60,476 bases of DNA, taken from the NCBI RefSeq assembly GCF_004331455.1, contig NZ_SJJR01000028.1, forward strand, positions 1 through 60,476, read 5' to 3'. Below, one piece after another: positions 28,626 through 36,498 of this stretch. The notes under the pieces were generated by a model. That model made no database searches. It was not told the origin of the DNA and was given only the letters and a program-made list of their open reading frames with translations. This stretch comes from Micromonospora zingiberis. Lineage in GTDB: Bacteria; Actinomycetota; Actinomycetes; Mycobacteriales; Micromonosporaceae. The translations under genes and the position numbers were made by a program. The stretch's first letter is position 1. Each line of letters begins with the position of its first letter.

Positions 28626-30326
28626 ATGACCGACGACTACTACGGCTACAGGCCCATCAGCTACCCGATGTACGCGGGCGTGTCGGATGACTACGCGGCC
28701 GACCGGGCCGGCCAGGCGACACCGTACGACCCCACTTCCTGGGACGACACCACCATCGACGAGATGTGGGATTACGTCCGCAAGGAGAGCGACGAACGCA
28801 CCACTGCGCTCGCCGCGATGTGGCGCCGGGCGGCGAGCCTGCTGGAGGCCACTCGGGACAACCTCAAGGCCCACGCCGACTCGCTCTCGGCCAAATGGAG
28901 TTCACCGGCGGCCCAGGTGTTCATGTCGAAAGTGGGTGCGACCCTGCACTCGCTGGACGAGTGGAAGACCGTGGCGAGTAACAACGCCACCGGGCTGGAG
29001 CAGTTGGCCGGAAAGATCTCGGCCAGCCAGCGCGCCATGACCGACCTGTGGCTGGAGTACAAGGCCGAGCAGGATCGGCAGCAGGCGATCTACGACAAGG
29101 ACAAGGCCAAGGTCACGTTCAGCGACATCTTCGGCGACAAGCACAAGTCGTACGAGGAGGTCCAGCGGGACTTCCACCAGCGCGCAAAGGACATCGCCAA
29201 GCCGCTGGCCGACATGTACATCGACGTGTACATCTCCAACATCTCCCGGGGCGGCAAGTTCAAGGGCCCGATGGACGCGGTCTACCGCGATCCGACAAGT
29301 CGCGTACCCAGGCCCGTCGCACCGGGCGGACCGGGCAACCGACCGGGCGCACCCGGGGTGAACGGTGCCCGCCCGAACCGCCCGGACATGCCCACCCGTC
29401 CGGACCTGCCGACCCGGCCCGACCTGGGGGACCAGCCACACCAGCCCACCGCGCCACCGCCGAAGCTGCCCGACGGGGTCGACCTGGCCGGCGGTGCCGC
29501 GCCCGTCGCACCACCGGCGCCGGCGCCCACCCCGCCGCCGGTCACCTCTGCGCCGAGCACCCCACCGCCGCCCGGCCCGGCCCTACCGCCGGTGGCACCC
29601 GGAGTTCGTCCGGGCGGTCCCCCGGCCGCGCCACCGAACTCGGGGTCCCGCCCGAACGCTCCCCGGACCAACCTGCCGGGCACGGGTGGCCCTCCGCCGA
29701 GCAGCCGCGGCCCGGCACCGAACCGTCCGACGCTGCCGGGTGCCGGCGGTCCGGGCAGCGGCTCCGGAGCACCGGGCGGCGGCAAGCGCGGTACCGCGCC
29801 GAATCGTCCGACGTTGCCCGGCAACACCGGCGCTCCCGGCCGAGCCGCTGCCGGTCCGGCTCGCCCCACGGCCCCGACCAGCAAGCCGTCGAGTCCACGT
29901 CTGCCGGGCGCCACGGCTGGCCCCGGCCAGCGCGGCGCCGCCCCCGGGCGTCCCGCCACGCCACCGCCGAGCCTCGGCGGCAAACGTGGCGCCACCCCCG
30001 GCACGCCACCGAAGGCAGCCGCCCCGCCGACCGGTCAGCCAGCCACCCCGAGCAGCGGGGGCAGGCCCGGGTTGAGCGGTCGTACCGCAGGTGCTGGGCG
30101 ACCGGCACCGACCACCGGACCGGCGCCGTCGCTCGGCGGCCGGCGCGGCGGACCGGCCACGCCGGGGCCACGCAAGGGCACCCAGCGGGACGTGGAGCAG
30201 GAGACCTGGGAGTACGGCGACGGCGACGACGAGTTGTGGGTCACCGACTCCTCGGCGGTGGGTGTCGTCGAGGCACCGGCGGAGCACCGGCCCCGCGAAC
30301 AGGGCCGGGCGCTCGGCCAGAGCTGA
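28626..30326 (+). CDS. WXG100-like protein with long proline-rich tail (probable T7SS substrate)
   Basis: A 566-residue protein. Residues 45-200 form long helices with a WSSPAAQVF turn near residue 97, the WXG/PPE-type W-x-[GS]. Residues 225-540 are a low-complexity Pro/Gly/Ala region with repeated PNRPTLPG and GGKRG units. The C-terminus is acidic and aromatic (ETWEYGDGDDELWV), a possible export signal or EccC-binding tail. The architecture recalls EspI/PPE-type substrates. Short direct repeats in the tail suggest length variability. Confidence 0.75.
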   Translation: MTDDYYGYRPISYPMYAGVSDDYAADRAGQATPYDPTSWDDTTIDEMWDYVRKESDERTTALAAMWRRAASLLEATRDNLKAHADSLSAKWSSPAAQVFMSKVGATLHSLDEWKTVASNNATGLEQLAGKISASQRAMTDLWLEYKAEQDRQQAIYDKDKAKVTFSDIFGDKHKSYEEVQRDFHQRAKDIAKPLADMYIDVYISNISRGGKFKGPMDAVYRDPTSRVPRPVAPGGPGNRPGAPGVNGARPNRPDMPTRPDLPTRPDLGDQPHQPTAPPPKLPDGVDLAGGAAPVAPPAPAPTPPPVTSAPSTPPPPGPALPPVAPGVRPGGPPAAPPNSGSRPNAPRTNLPGTGGPPPSSRGPAPNRPTLPGAGGPGSGSGAPGGGKRGTAPNRPTLPGNTGAPGRAAAGPARPTAPTSKPSSPRLPGATAGPGQRGAAPGRPATPPPSLGGKRGATPGTPPKAAAPPTGQPATPSSGGRPGLSGRTAGAGRPAPTTGPAPSLGGRRGGPATPGPRKGTQRDVEQETWEYGDGDDELWVTDSSAVGVVEAPAEHRPREQGRALGQS

Positions 30327-30434
30327 CGTCACCTGGGCCGGTTACCCGCCTTGGGGGTGACCGGCTCGTACCATGCGATGGCCGCCCATCTCCGGCCGAA
30401 TCGCCACGAAGCACAGAGGAAGGTAAAACGCCGA

Positions 30435-31730
30435 ATGCAGTTCCTCACCCGATCGACGGCGGCCATGGGGCTCAGCACCGTGAGCGTCCTGGCGGCCCTG
30501 GTCCTGCCGGCGGCACCGGCGATGGCGGATTCCACGAGAGACAAGTCGTGGCACGTCAAGACGCTGGAACTCGCCGAGATGCACAAGATCACGCAGGGTG
30601 AGGGCGTCGTGGTGGCGGTGATCGACAGCGGCGTGGACGCCACCCATCCGGACCTCAGAAACAATGTGCTGCCCGGCGTCGACCTCTACGACGACGACAC
30701 CAAGGGACGCGTCGACCGTCAGATACACGGGACCGGCGTGGCCTCACTGATCGCCGGACACGGGCACGGGCCGGGCAACCGCAACGGTGTGCTCGGGGTC
30801 GCGCCGAAAGCCAAGATCCTGCCAGTGACCATCAAGAACGAGCGACACGCGGGCATCTCGCCGACGGCGGTGGCCGCCGGCATCAACTGGGCGGTCGACA
30901 ACGGCGCGGACATCGTCAACGTCTCGCTCTCCAGCAGCTTCAGTCACGAGCTGAACCGGGCTGTCGACCGCGCCTACCGGCGCAACGTGGTCGTCGTCGC
31001 AGCCGCTGGCAACGACACCGACATCCTCGTCGGCAACCCGGCCGCCCATGCCGGCTGCATCGCGGTCAACGGTGTCGACCGCAAGGGCGTCCTCAGCAAG
31101 AAGGCCTCCGTTGCGGGCACCCTGGACCAGCGGCCCGACATCGCCGCGCCCGGCGAGGACATCGTGGTGGCCGTCCCCGGCGGCCAGTACCGCACCGCGA
31201 CCGGCAGCAGCACGAGCAGTGCCATCGTCTCCGGCGCGATGGCGCTGATCAAGGCGAAGTACCCGGACCTGACCTCGTACCAGATGTTCCAGCGGGTGCT
31301 GGAGACCTCCCGCGACGCGGGCGAGCCGGGTCGTGACTTCTACTACGGCTGGGGCGTGCTCGACCTGCGGGAGGCACTGACCGGCGAACCGGACGGCCGG
31401 GGCAGCCGCACCGCGAGCGCCGGGCCGGCACCCGACGGCGCCAGGGCGTGGGAAGCCAACCCCCGGGAACGCGAGGACGGCATCCTGATCTTCGTGTGGT
31501 CCGTGATCATCGCCGTGTTGATCCTGATCGTCGGCGGGATCGTGGGCACCGTCATGCTGCTGCGCGGCCGGGCCCGTCGACGCCAGGCCGAGCTTGCCGG
31601 CGAGGACCCGTCCGCGACCACGGAAGACGACGCCGCGCCCCACATACCGCCCCAGGGCGGCCCGGCAGAGCCGTCGGACGGGCCAGCTCAGGCCACGACC
31701 GACGACGTCTGGCGCCGGCCTCCCGGCTGA
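30435..31730 (+). CDS. mycP: Mycosin, T7SS-associated serine protease (second)
   Basis: A 431-residue S8 protease. It has a signal peptide (1-30), catalytic D64 (VIDSGVD), H98 (IHGTGVAS) and S261, a C-terminal transmembrane helix (about 345-368: FVWSVIIAVLILIVGGIVG) and an acidic cytosolic tail. The serine motif is STSSA where GTSxA is usual, a substitution next to the nucleophile. The ATG at 30435 has AGAGGAAGG upstream. It follows the proline-rich substrate, which it may process. Two mycosins in one ESX locus is uncommon. Confidence 0.9.
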   Translation: MQFLTRSTAAMGLSTVSVLAALVLPAAPAMADSTRDKSWHVKTLELAEMHKITQGEGVVVAVIDSGVDATHPDLRNNVLPGVDLYDDDTKGRVDRQIHGTGVASLIAGHGHGPGNRNGVLGVAPKAKILPVTIKNERHAGISPTAVAAGINWAVDNGADIVNVSLSSSFSHELNRAVDRAYRRNVVVVAAAGNDTDILVGNPAAHAGCIAVNGVDRKGVLSKKASVAGTLDQRPDIAAPGEDIVVAVPGGQYRTATGSSTSSAIVSGAMALIKAKYPDLTSYQMFQRVLETSRDAGEPGRDFYYGWGVLDLREALTGEPDGRGSRTASAGPAPDGARAWEANPREREDGILIFVWSVIIAVLILIVGGIVGTVMLLRGRARRRQAELAGEDPSATTEDDAAPHIPPQGGPAEPSDGPAQATTDDVWRRPPG

Positions 31731-31753
31731 CGATCCGACCCGAGGAGGGCATC

Positions 31754-32344
31754 ATGTCGACCACCCCAGCCAGCGGGTTTCCGCCCCCACCGCCCGGCCC
31801 ACCGCAGACCGCCGGCCCGGTCGGGCCCACCGGACCGACACCGATCCCCGGCCCGCCCGCGCCACCGGCCGTCGCGCCGAGCCCGCCGGTCCGGCGGCCG
31901 ATCGCCGTCACCCTGGCCGCCCTGCTGACGGTGCCGTCGATCGTGACCTGGCTGATCGCCGGGATCGCCTTCTTCCGGGCGATGCTCGGTGCCGAGGGCG
32001 ATGGGCTCGGCCGGATCCTGGTGGTGGGCATCGGGGCCGGCGTCCTCGCGATCGCCCTGCTGGTGGTGCTGCTCGCGTCGCTCGGGATCCTGATGGCCTG
32101 GAGCGGCGACAGTGCGGAGGGCCTGACCGTGCCGGCGGGCTTCACCTTCGGACTCTTCGTGGTCGTCATCGTCGTCCTGCTGGTGCAGGGCAAGCTGAGT
32201 TACCACCCGACGATGGTCACGCCGCTGGTCGTGGGTGGGCTGGCCGGCGTGGCACTCGCACTGATCAAGAGCCCGCCAGCACGCGCCTGGTTCGCCAGCC
32301 GGCAGGCTGACCCGACCCGCCGCCGGGGCAAGAGCAGCCGCTGA
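31754..32344 (+). CDS. Proline-rich N-terminus, four-helix membrane protein
   Basis: A 196-residue protein. Residues 1-48 are Pro/Gly-rich (PPPPPGPPQTAGP). Four transmembrane helices follow (about 52-72, 85-112, 122-142, 150-168), and the tail is basic. GAGGAGGG precedes the ATG. It lies 23 bases after mycP in the same operon. No family is recognised. Proline-rich cytosolic arms on small membrane proteins are common in actinobacterial ESX loci, so an accessory role is plausible but unproven. Confidence 0.75.
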   Translation: MSTTPASGFPPPPPGPPQTAGPVGPTGPTPIPGPPAPPAVAPSPPVRRPIAVTLAALLTVPSIVTWLIAGIAFFRAMLGAEGDGLGRILVVGIGAGVLAIALLVVLLASLGILMAWSGDSAEGLTVPAGFTFGLFVVVIVVLLVQGKLSYHPTMVTPLVVGGLAGVALALIKSPPARAWFASRQADPTRRRGKSSR

Positions 32345-32390
32345 CGGGCCGCTGCCACGGAAGCCCGGGACGCTGCCGCACCGACGCCGG

Positions 32391-33644
32391 TCAGTCGGGC
32401 GACCAGCGGCGGGCGGTCGCGTCGAAGCGGGCCAGGAACTCGTCCCGGCCGTCCTGGTGCAGGCAGCGCAGCTCGGTTCCGTCCGACACGATCAGCGACT
32501 CCATCCGTGGCTGGCCCCGGCCCCACTCCTGCGGCGTGTGCTCGCCGGGGGGCCAGCGCAGCACGGCCACCCACTCGTCCGACTCCTCGAACGGTGAGCC
32601 GGCACCGAGCAGGCCCAGCCGTCGGTAGAGCCGGATCGGGGTGTCCCGCCCCGGACCGTGCCAGGCGTGCACCAGACCGGCCGCCCGGTCGTACCCGTCG
32701 TCGAGATAGGACGCCAGGTACCGGTGTGGGATGACCAGTTGCAGCCGCAACGGCAGGTCGGGGTCGGGTGCCTCGTCGGCCGCCGGCTCCGGCGCTGTCC
32801 GTGGCACCGGTACGCCCACCGTCGCCGGGTCGGCGTATCCGGCGCTGACGCGCCGGCTGCGCTCCCGCTCGGCCGCGTCACCGAGCACGTCGCGTAGTTC
32901 GCCGAGCCAGTCGCGCAGCGTCGACACCGCCTCGCCGGGCAGGGCCGCGGCCAGCGGCGTCTCCGGGTTGAGCAGGAGCTGCCAGGCGGCGTCGGGCCAG
33001 TGCTCGGTGAGCTGGAGACTGCTGACCACCACCGAGTCATGATCACCAAGTGCCTGCCGCAGTCGGGCCTCCGAGGTGAACACCGGCACGCTCGGCCGAC
33101 CCTGCTCGTCCGGCAGGCACCACCAGGGAAACTCCGGATCGCCGAGGTCGCGGGTCGCCGGGCCGTCCGGCCGCAGGGGCAGCACCAGTTCGGCCCGCAA
33201 CAGTGCGGACATCAGGGCGTCCGGGTCCTGCTGGTGGATCGCCTCGCGCAGCGGCAGTTCCGCCTCGATGGCCGCAGCGGCGAGGCTGGCGAGTTCGTCG
33301 GCGGTGAGGCGTACGCCGATGGGCAGGCCGGCGTCGACGGCCAGCACCCAGCGGTCGTCGGGCCAGTCGGCGGCGAGGTCGGTCAGCACCGACACCCGAT
33401 AGGTGACCGGCTGGCCGGGCAGGCCGGCGGCGATCGCCGCCGGGGAGGTGTAGGCCATCACGTGGGTCACCCCCTCGTGCTGGCCCGTCGGCCAGGCGGC
33501 CGGCTCACCGGCGGGCGCCGTCGCCGGCACCGGCAACAGCAGCGGGCCGCTGGTGAGCGCGGCGAGGAAGGCCGTACCGTCCTCGTTCTCGGCGGCGGTC
33601 AGCAACGCGCGTTCGGTGGCGGTGGTCGGCTGCCAGCCGGTCAC
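32391..33644 (-). CDS. SseB-domain protein (T7SS accessory)
   Basis: A 417-residue soluble protein with two tandem SseB N-terminal-like domains. Residues 10-110 contain FLAALTSGPLLLPVP and a VTHVMAYTSPAAIAAGL strand. Residues 140-235 contain ALMSALLRAELVLPLRP and PVFTSEARLRQALG. A further alpha/beta C-terminal domain of about 150 residues follows. SseB-like domains occur often in ESX and toxin loci, with unknown biochemistry. Its ATG overlaps the stop of the SUKH-3 gene (ATGA), so it is the third gene of the deaminase/SUKH-3/SseB operon. Confidence 0.8.
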   Translation of the reverse strand: MTGWQPTTATERALLTAAENEDGTAFLAALTSGPLLLPVPATAPAGEPAAWPTGQHEGVTHVMAYTSPAAIAAGLPGQPVTYRVSVLTDLAADWPDDRWVLAVDAGLPIGVRLTADELASLAAAAIEAELPLREAIHQQDPDALMSALLRAELVLPLRPDGPATRDLGDPEFPWWCLPDEQGRPSVPVFTSEARLRQALGDHDSVVVSSLQLTEHWPDAAWQLLLNPETPLAAALPGEAVSTLRDWLGELRDVLGDAAERERSRRVSAGYADPATVGVPVPRTAPEPAADEAPDPDLPLRLQLVIPHRYLASYLDDGYDRAAGLVHAWHGPGRDTPIRLYRRLGLLGAGSPFEESDEWVAVLRWPPGEHTPQEWGRGQPRMESLIVSDGTELRCLHQDGRDEFLARFDATARRWSPD

Positions 33645-34126
33645 CAGGTGCCGTCCCCGCGCACCCGCCGCGGCTGCTGGCCGAGCAACAGCGTGCCGAG
33701 CGCCTCGTCGACGCTCGCCCCGAGGAACCAGTCGCCGGTGTGGTCCAGTACGAACACCCGGCCCTGCTCGTCGATGGCCAGGATGCCGGTGCCGCCACCC
33801 TCCTCACCGAGCGGGCTGAGCGGTGCTCCGGTGAGCGCGGCCAACTCCGCCAGCGTGGCCACCGAGTGCCGGACCCGGAACGGGTCGAGGTGCACCTCGC
33901 TCGGGGCGATCTGCTCACCCTCCCCCTGCGGGCGCAGCCGCAAGCCACCGAACTCGGCGTACGCCTCGACTGCGGCAGCCGTCAGGACGTGCTGGCGGCC
34001 GTCGGGGGTGGCGTCGGCGGCGATCCGCAGCGCCCACTCGCGCGCCCGTCCCTCGTCGCGCCGCTCGGCCGACCAGCCGGCGGCGGCGAGGATCTCGGCC
34101 ACCAACGGTGGAAAACGCTCGCTCAT
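33641..34126 (-). CDS. SUKH-3 immunity protein
   Basis: A 161-residue SUKH-3 protein: VAEILAAAGWSAERRDEG at the N-terminus, AVEAYAEFGGLRLRPQG in the middle, GILAIDEQGRVFVLDHTGDWFLG and EALGTLLLG at the end. It overlaps the upstream deaminase gene and the downstream SseB gene by 4 bases each. By analogy with SUKH-3 genes beside deaminase toxins, it probably neutralises the deaminase encoded just before it. Confidence 0.85.
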   Translation of the reverse strand: MSERFPPLVAEILAAAGWSAERRDEGRAREWALRIAADATPDGRQHVLTAAAVEAYAEFGGLRLRPQGEGEQIAPSEVHLDPFRVRHSVATLAELAALTGAPLSPLGEEGGGTGILAIDEQGRVFVLDHTGDWFLGASVDEALGTLLLGQQPRRVRGDGTW

Positions 34127-34506
34127 GCCAACGCCTCCATGCCGAACCAGTCCAGCAGGGCGGCACACGATCGGCAGGGCGGCTGGACCTCGCCGTGGCG
34201 CGGGTCGCCCTCCTCCCGAACCCGGGTGACCCGGACCTTCGCGCCCCACAACAGCGAGCGGGCCCGAGCGGATTCGAGCGGCGGACCGTCGGCCTCGGCG
34301 GCGTACAGGCGGTCAGAGATGAGCACCGGCTCGGCGCACCAGCCGACGAACCGCTCCCGTTGGCCGACCGGCAACCCGTGCAGGAACCGCCGGACCACCG
34401 GATGCAGCTCCGGTGCCACCTCGCCGCGTACCGAGGTGTGGGTGTGGACAGTGCCGTCGACCAGCAGCGCACCCGCCGCCAGCGGCAGCATCCGCAGCTG
34501 CGTCAT
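34123..34506 (-). CDS. Stand-alone YwqJ-type deaminase
   Basis: A 127-residue protein that is essentially a bare YwqJ-type deaminase domain: HTHTSV strand, WCAE (C57 ligand, E59 catalytic) and PPCRSC (C111, C114 ligands). It is clearly homologous to the YwqJ domain inside the giant toxin. It has no delivery domain, linker or signal peptide. Either it is an orphan toxin cassette with its SUKH-3 partner, or a domesticated cytosolic deaminase whose activity is held in check by that partner. The start is ATG 34506. Confidence 0.8.
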   Translation of the reverse strand: MTQLRMLPLAAGALLVDGTVHTHTSVRGEVAPELHPVVRRFLHGLPVGQRERFVGWCAEPVLISDRLYAAEADGPPLESARARSLLWGAKVRVTRVREEGDPRHGEVQPPCRSCAALLDWFGMEALA

Positions 34507-34787
34507 CCGTACTCCCGGTCGTCGACAGGCTCCCGTACCAACCAATGAGCCTAGCCACCGAGTGGGCCGACGTCCTGGCGCGGCGGTCGGGCATCGACGC
34601 CGTTGCGGCGGAGTCGGGGTAACCGTGCGGAGCGGATACCGCCACCTCGGCGAAACGGTGCCGATCTCAGGCCGGCAGGCCATCACCCTGGTGGCGGTTG
34701 CCTGATGGGGCCGCAACGGGCTCACATCGGGTCGGCCGGCTGGGATATCGTCGGCCCAGCCCTCATCGCCGTACGAAGCCCGGAGTC

Positions 34788-36467
34788 ATGACGCGCACCC
34801 TTCTCGTCTCCCCGGACCAGCCCGGCGCCTACCCCTCCATTGGGGAGGCCCTGGCGGTGGCCAGCGACGACACCGTCGTCTCGGTGGGCCCCGGCACCTA
34901 CTACGAGGCGCTGTTCGTCAACGACCGGGCGGTCACCGTCGTCGCCGCGCAGGGTGCGGGAACGGTCACCATCGACGCCTCCGCCGGGACGTACCCGACG
35001 GTGTCCTGCAACTCGGGTCGGCTGGAGCTGCGCGACCTCGTACTCCGGGCGGGCGACGCTCCGGTCGTGGTGGGCGACCGGGCGACGCTCACCATGAGCG
35101 GTTGTGAACTGAGCGCCGGATTCGGTGCGGCGATCCAGGTGGCCGGCCGGTCCGAGTTCACCCTGACCCGCTGCCGGGTCACCGGCGGTCGGTACGGCCT
35201 GGTGGTCGAGGACTCCGACGGCACCGTCGAGGGGTGTGAGTTCACCGACCTCAGCGAGGACGGCATCATCGTGCGCATCGGCGCCGCCCCGGCGATCCGC
35301 ACCAGCACCGTCGCCCGCTGCGGCAACCGTGGCATCTACGTCTACCAGTACGGCCGGCCCACGATCGAGGCGTGCGACATCTCCCAGACCGGTCACGCCG
35401 GGGTGGCAGTCGTGCACCAGAGCGCTCCCGTGCTGCGACGCTGCCGGATCCGGGACACGCGCGGCCCGGCGATCAGCTTCGCGCGTGGCTGCCACGGCAC
35501 GGTCGAGGAGTGCACCACCGAGAACAACGCCCAGCCGGCGATCGAGGTCGCCGAGGGGGCCGCACCGACCATTGTGGCCGGTACGGCCAGCGCGAAGGCG
35601 TCCTACGGCGCGGACGCCGCCCGCGCCACCACCCAGCAGGACCCCGCCCGGGTGGAGCGACTGCTGGCCGACCTGGCGGCGATGGTCGGCCTGGAGTCGG
35701 TGAAGGAAGAGGTCCGGGCCCTCATCGACGAGATCCAGGTCAACGAGTGGCGCCGCAGTGCCGGGCTGCCGGTCGGCGCGGTCAGCCACCACCTCATCTT
35801 CGCCGGTGCGCCGGGCACCGGTAAGACCACCGTGGCCCGCATCTACGGTGACCTGCTTGCCGCGTTGGGTGCACTGCCCGGCGGGGCGTTCCGCGAGGTT
35901 TCCCGGCGGGACCTGGTCGGCCAGTACATCGGCCACACCGCCGAGAAGACCGCCGCCGCGTTCGAGCAGGCGCGCGGCGGTGTGCTGTTCGTGGACGAGG
36001 CGTACACCCTGTCCCGGTCCTCCGGCGGTAGCGCCGACTTCGGGCAGGAGGCCATCGACACGCTGGTCAAGCTCATGGAGGACCACCGCGACGAGATCGC
36101 CGTGATCGCCGCCGGCTACACCCGGGAGATGCTCGATTTCCTCGACGCCAACCCCGGTCTCGCCTCCCGGTTCGCCAAGACCATCGAGTTCGGCAACTAC
36201 TCTCCCGAGCAGCTCGTCGTCATCGTGTCGCGGCTGGCCGGCGGCGACGAGTACCTGCTCGCCGAGGGCGTCACCGAGGTGCTTCGGGAGCATTTCGGCA
36301 CGATCGAGCGGGACCAGAACTTCGGCAACGCCCGGGAGGCCCGCAAGCTGTTCGAGGGCGTCCGCAAGGCGCAGGCGCAACGGCTGCGCCAGTCCGGCCA
36401 GCGGCCCAGCCTCGACGAACTTCGTACCGTGACCGTCGCCGACGTGCGTGCCGCGATCGGGCGCTGA
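34788..36467 (+). CDS. EccA-like AAA ATPase with an N-terminal beta-helix
   Basis: A 559-residue protein. Residues 1-260 are a right-handed parallel beta-helix of about 22-residue coils (GRLELRDLVLRAGDAP, SEFTLTRCRVTGGRYG, SAPVLRRCRIRDTRG). Residues 285-559 are a CbbX/EccA-type AAA domain with Walker A GAPGTGKTT, Walker B GVLFVDEAYTL and a sensor NPGLASRF. In mycobacterial ESX systems EccA joins an N-terminal TPR domain to this AAA type and acts as a cytosolic chaperone ATPase; here a beta-helix replaces the TPR. It lies 31 bases before eccE in the same direction. The 281 bases upstream, shared with the divergent deaminase operon, hold no promoter I can support. Confidence 0.85.
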   Translation: MTRTLLVSPDQPGAYPSIGEALAVASDDTVVSVGPGTYYEALFVNDRAVTVVAAQGAGTVTIDASAGTYPTVSCNSGRLELRDLVLRAGDAPVVVGDRATLTMSGCELSAGFGAAIQVAGRSEFTLTRCRVTGGRYGLVVEDSDGTVEGCEFTDLSEDGIIVRIGAAPAIRTSTVARCGNRGIYVYQYGRPTIEACDISQTGHAGVAVVHQSAPVLRRCRIRDTRGPAISFARGCHGTVEECTTENNAQPAIEVAEGAAPTIVAGTASAKASYGADAARATTQQDPARVERLLADLAAMVGLESVKEEVRALIDEIQVNEWRRSAGLPVGAVSHHLIFAGAPGTGKTTVARIYGDLLAALGALPGGAFREVSRRDLVGQYIGHTAEKTAAAFEQARGGVLFVDEAYTLSRSSGGSADFGQEAIDTLVKLMEDHRDEIAVIAAGYTREMLDFLDANPGLASRFAKTIEFGNYSPEQLVVIVSRLAGGDEYLLAEGVTEVLREHFGTIERDQNFGNAREARKLFEGVRKAQAQRLRQSGQRPSLDELRTVTVADVRAAIGR

Positions 36468-36498
36468 TCATGCCGGGCCGGTCAGGGAGGGGCGCGCG

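Noticed and set aside
30351..30434. Longer start for the second mycosin (ATG at 30351)
   Set aside because: It would place 28 basic residues before the signal peptide; the ATG at 30435 has its own ribosome site and gives a normal signal sequence.
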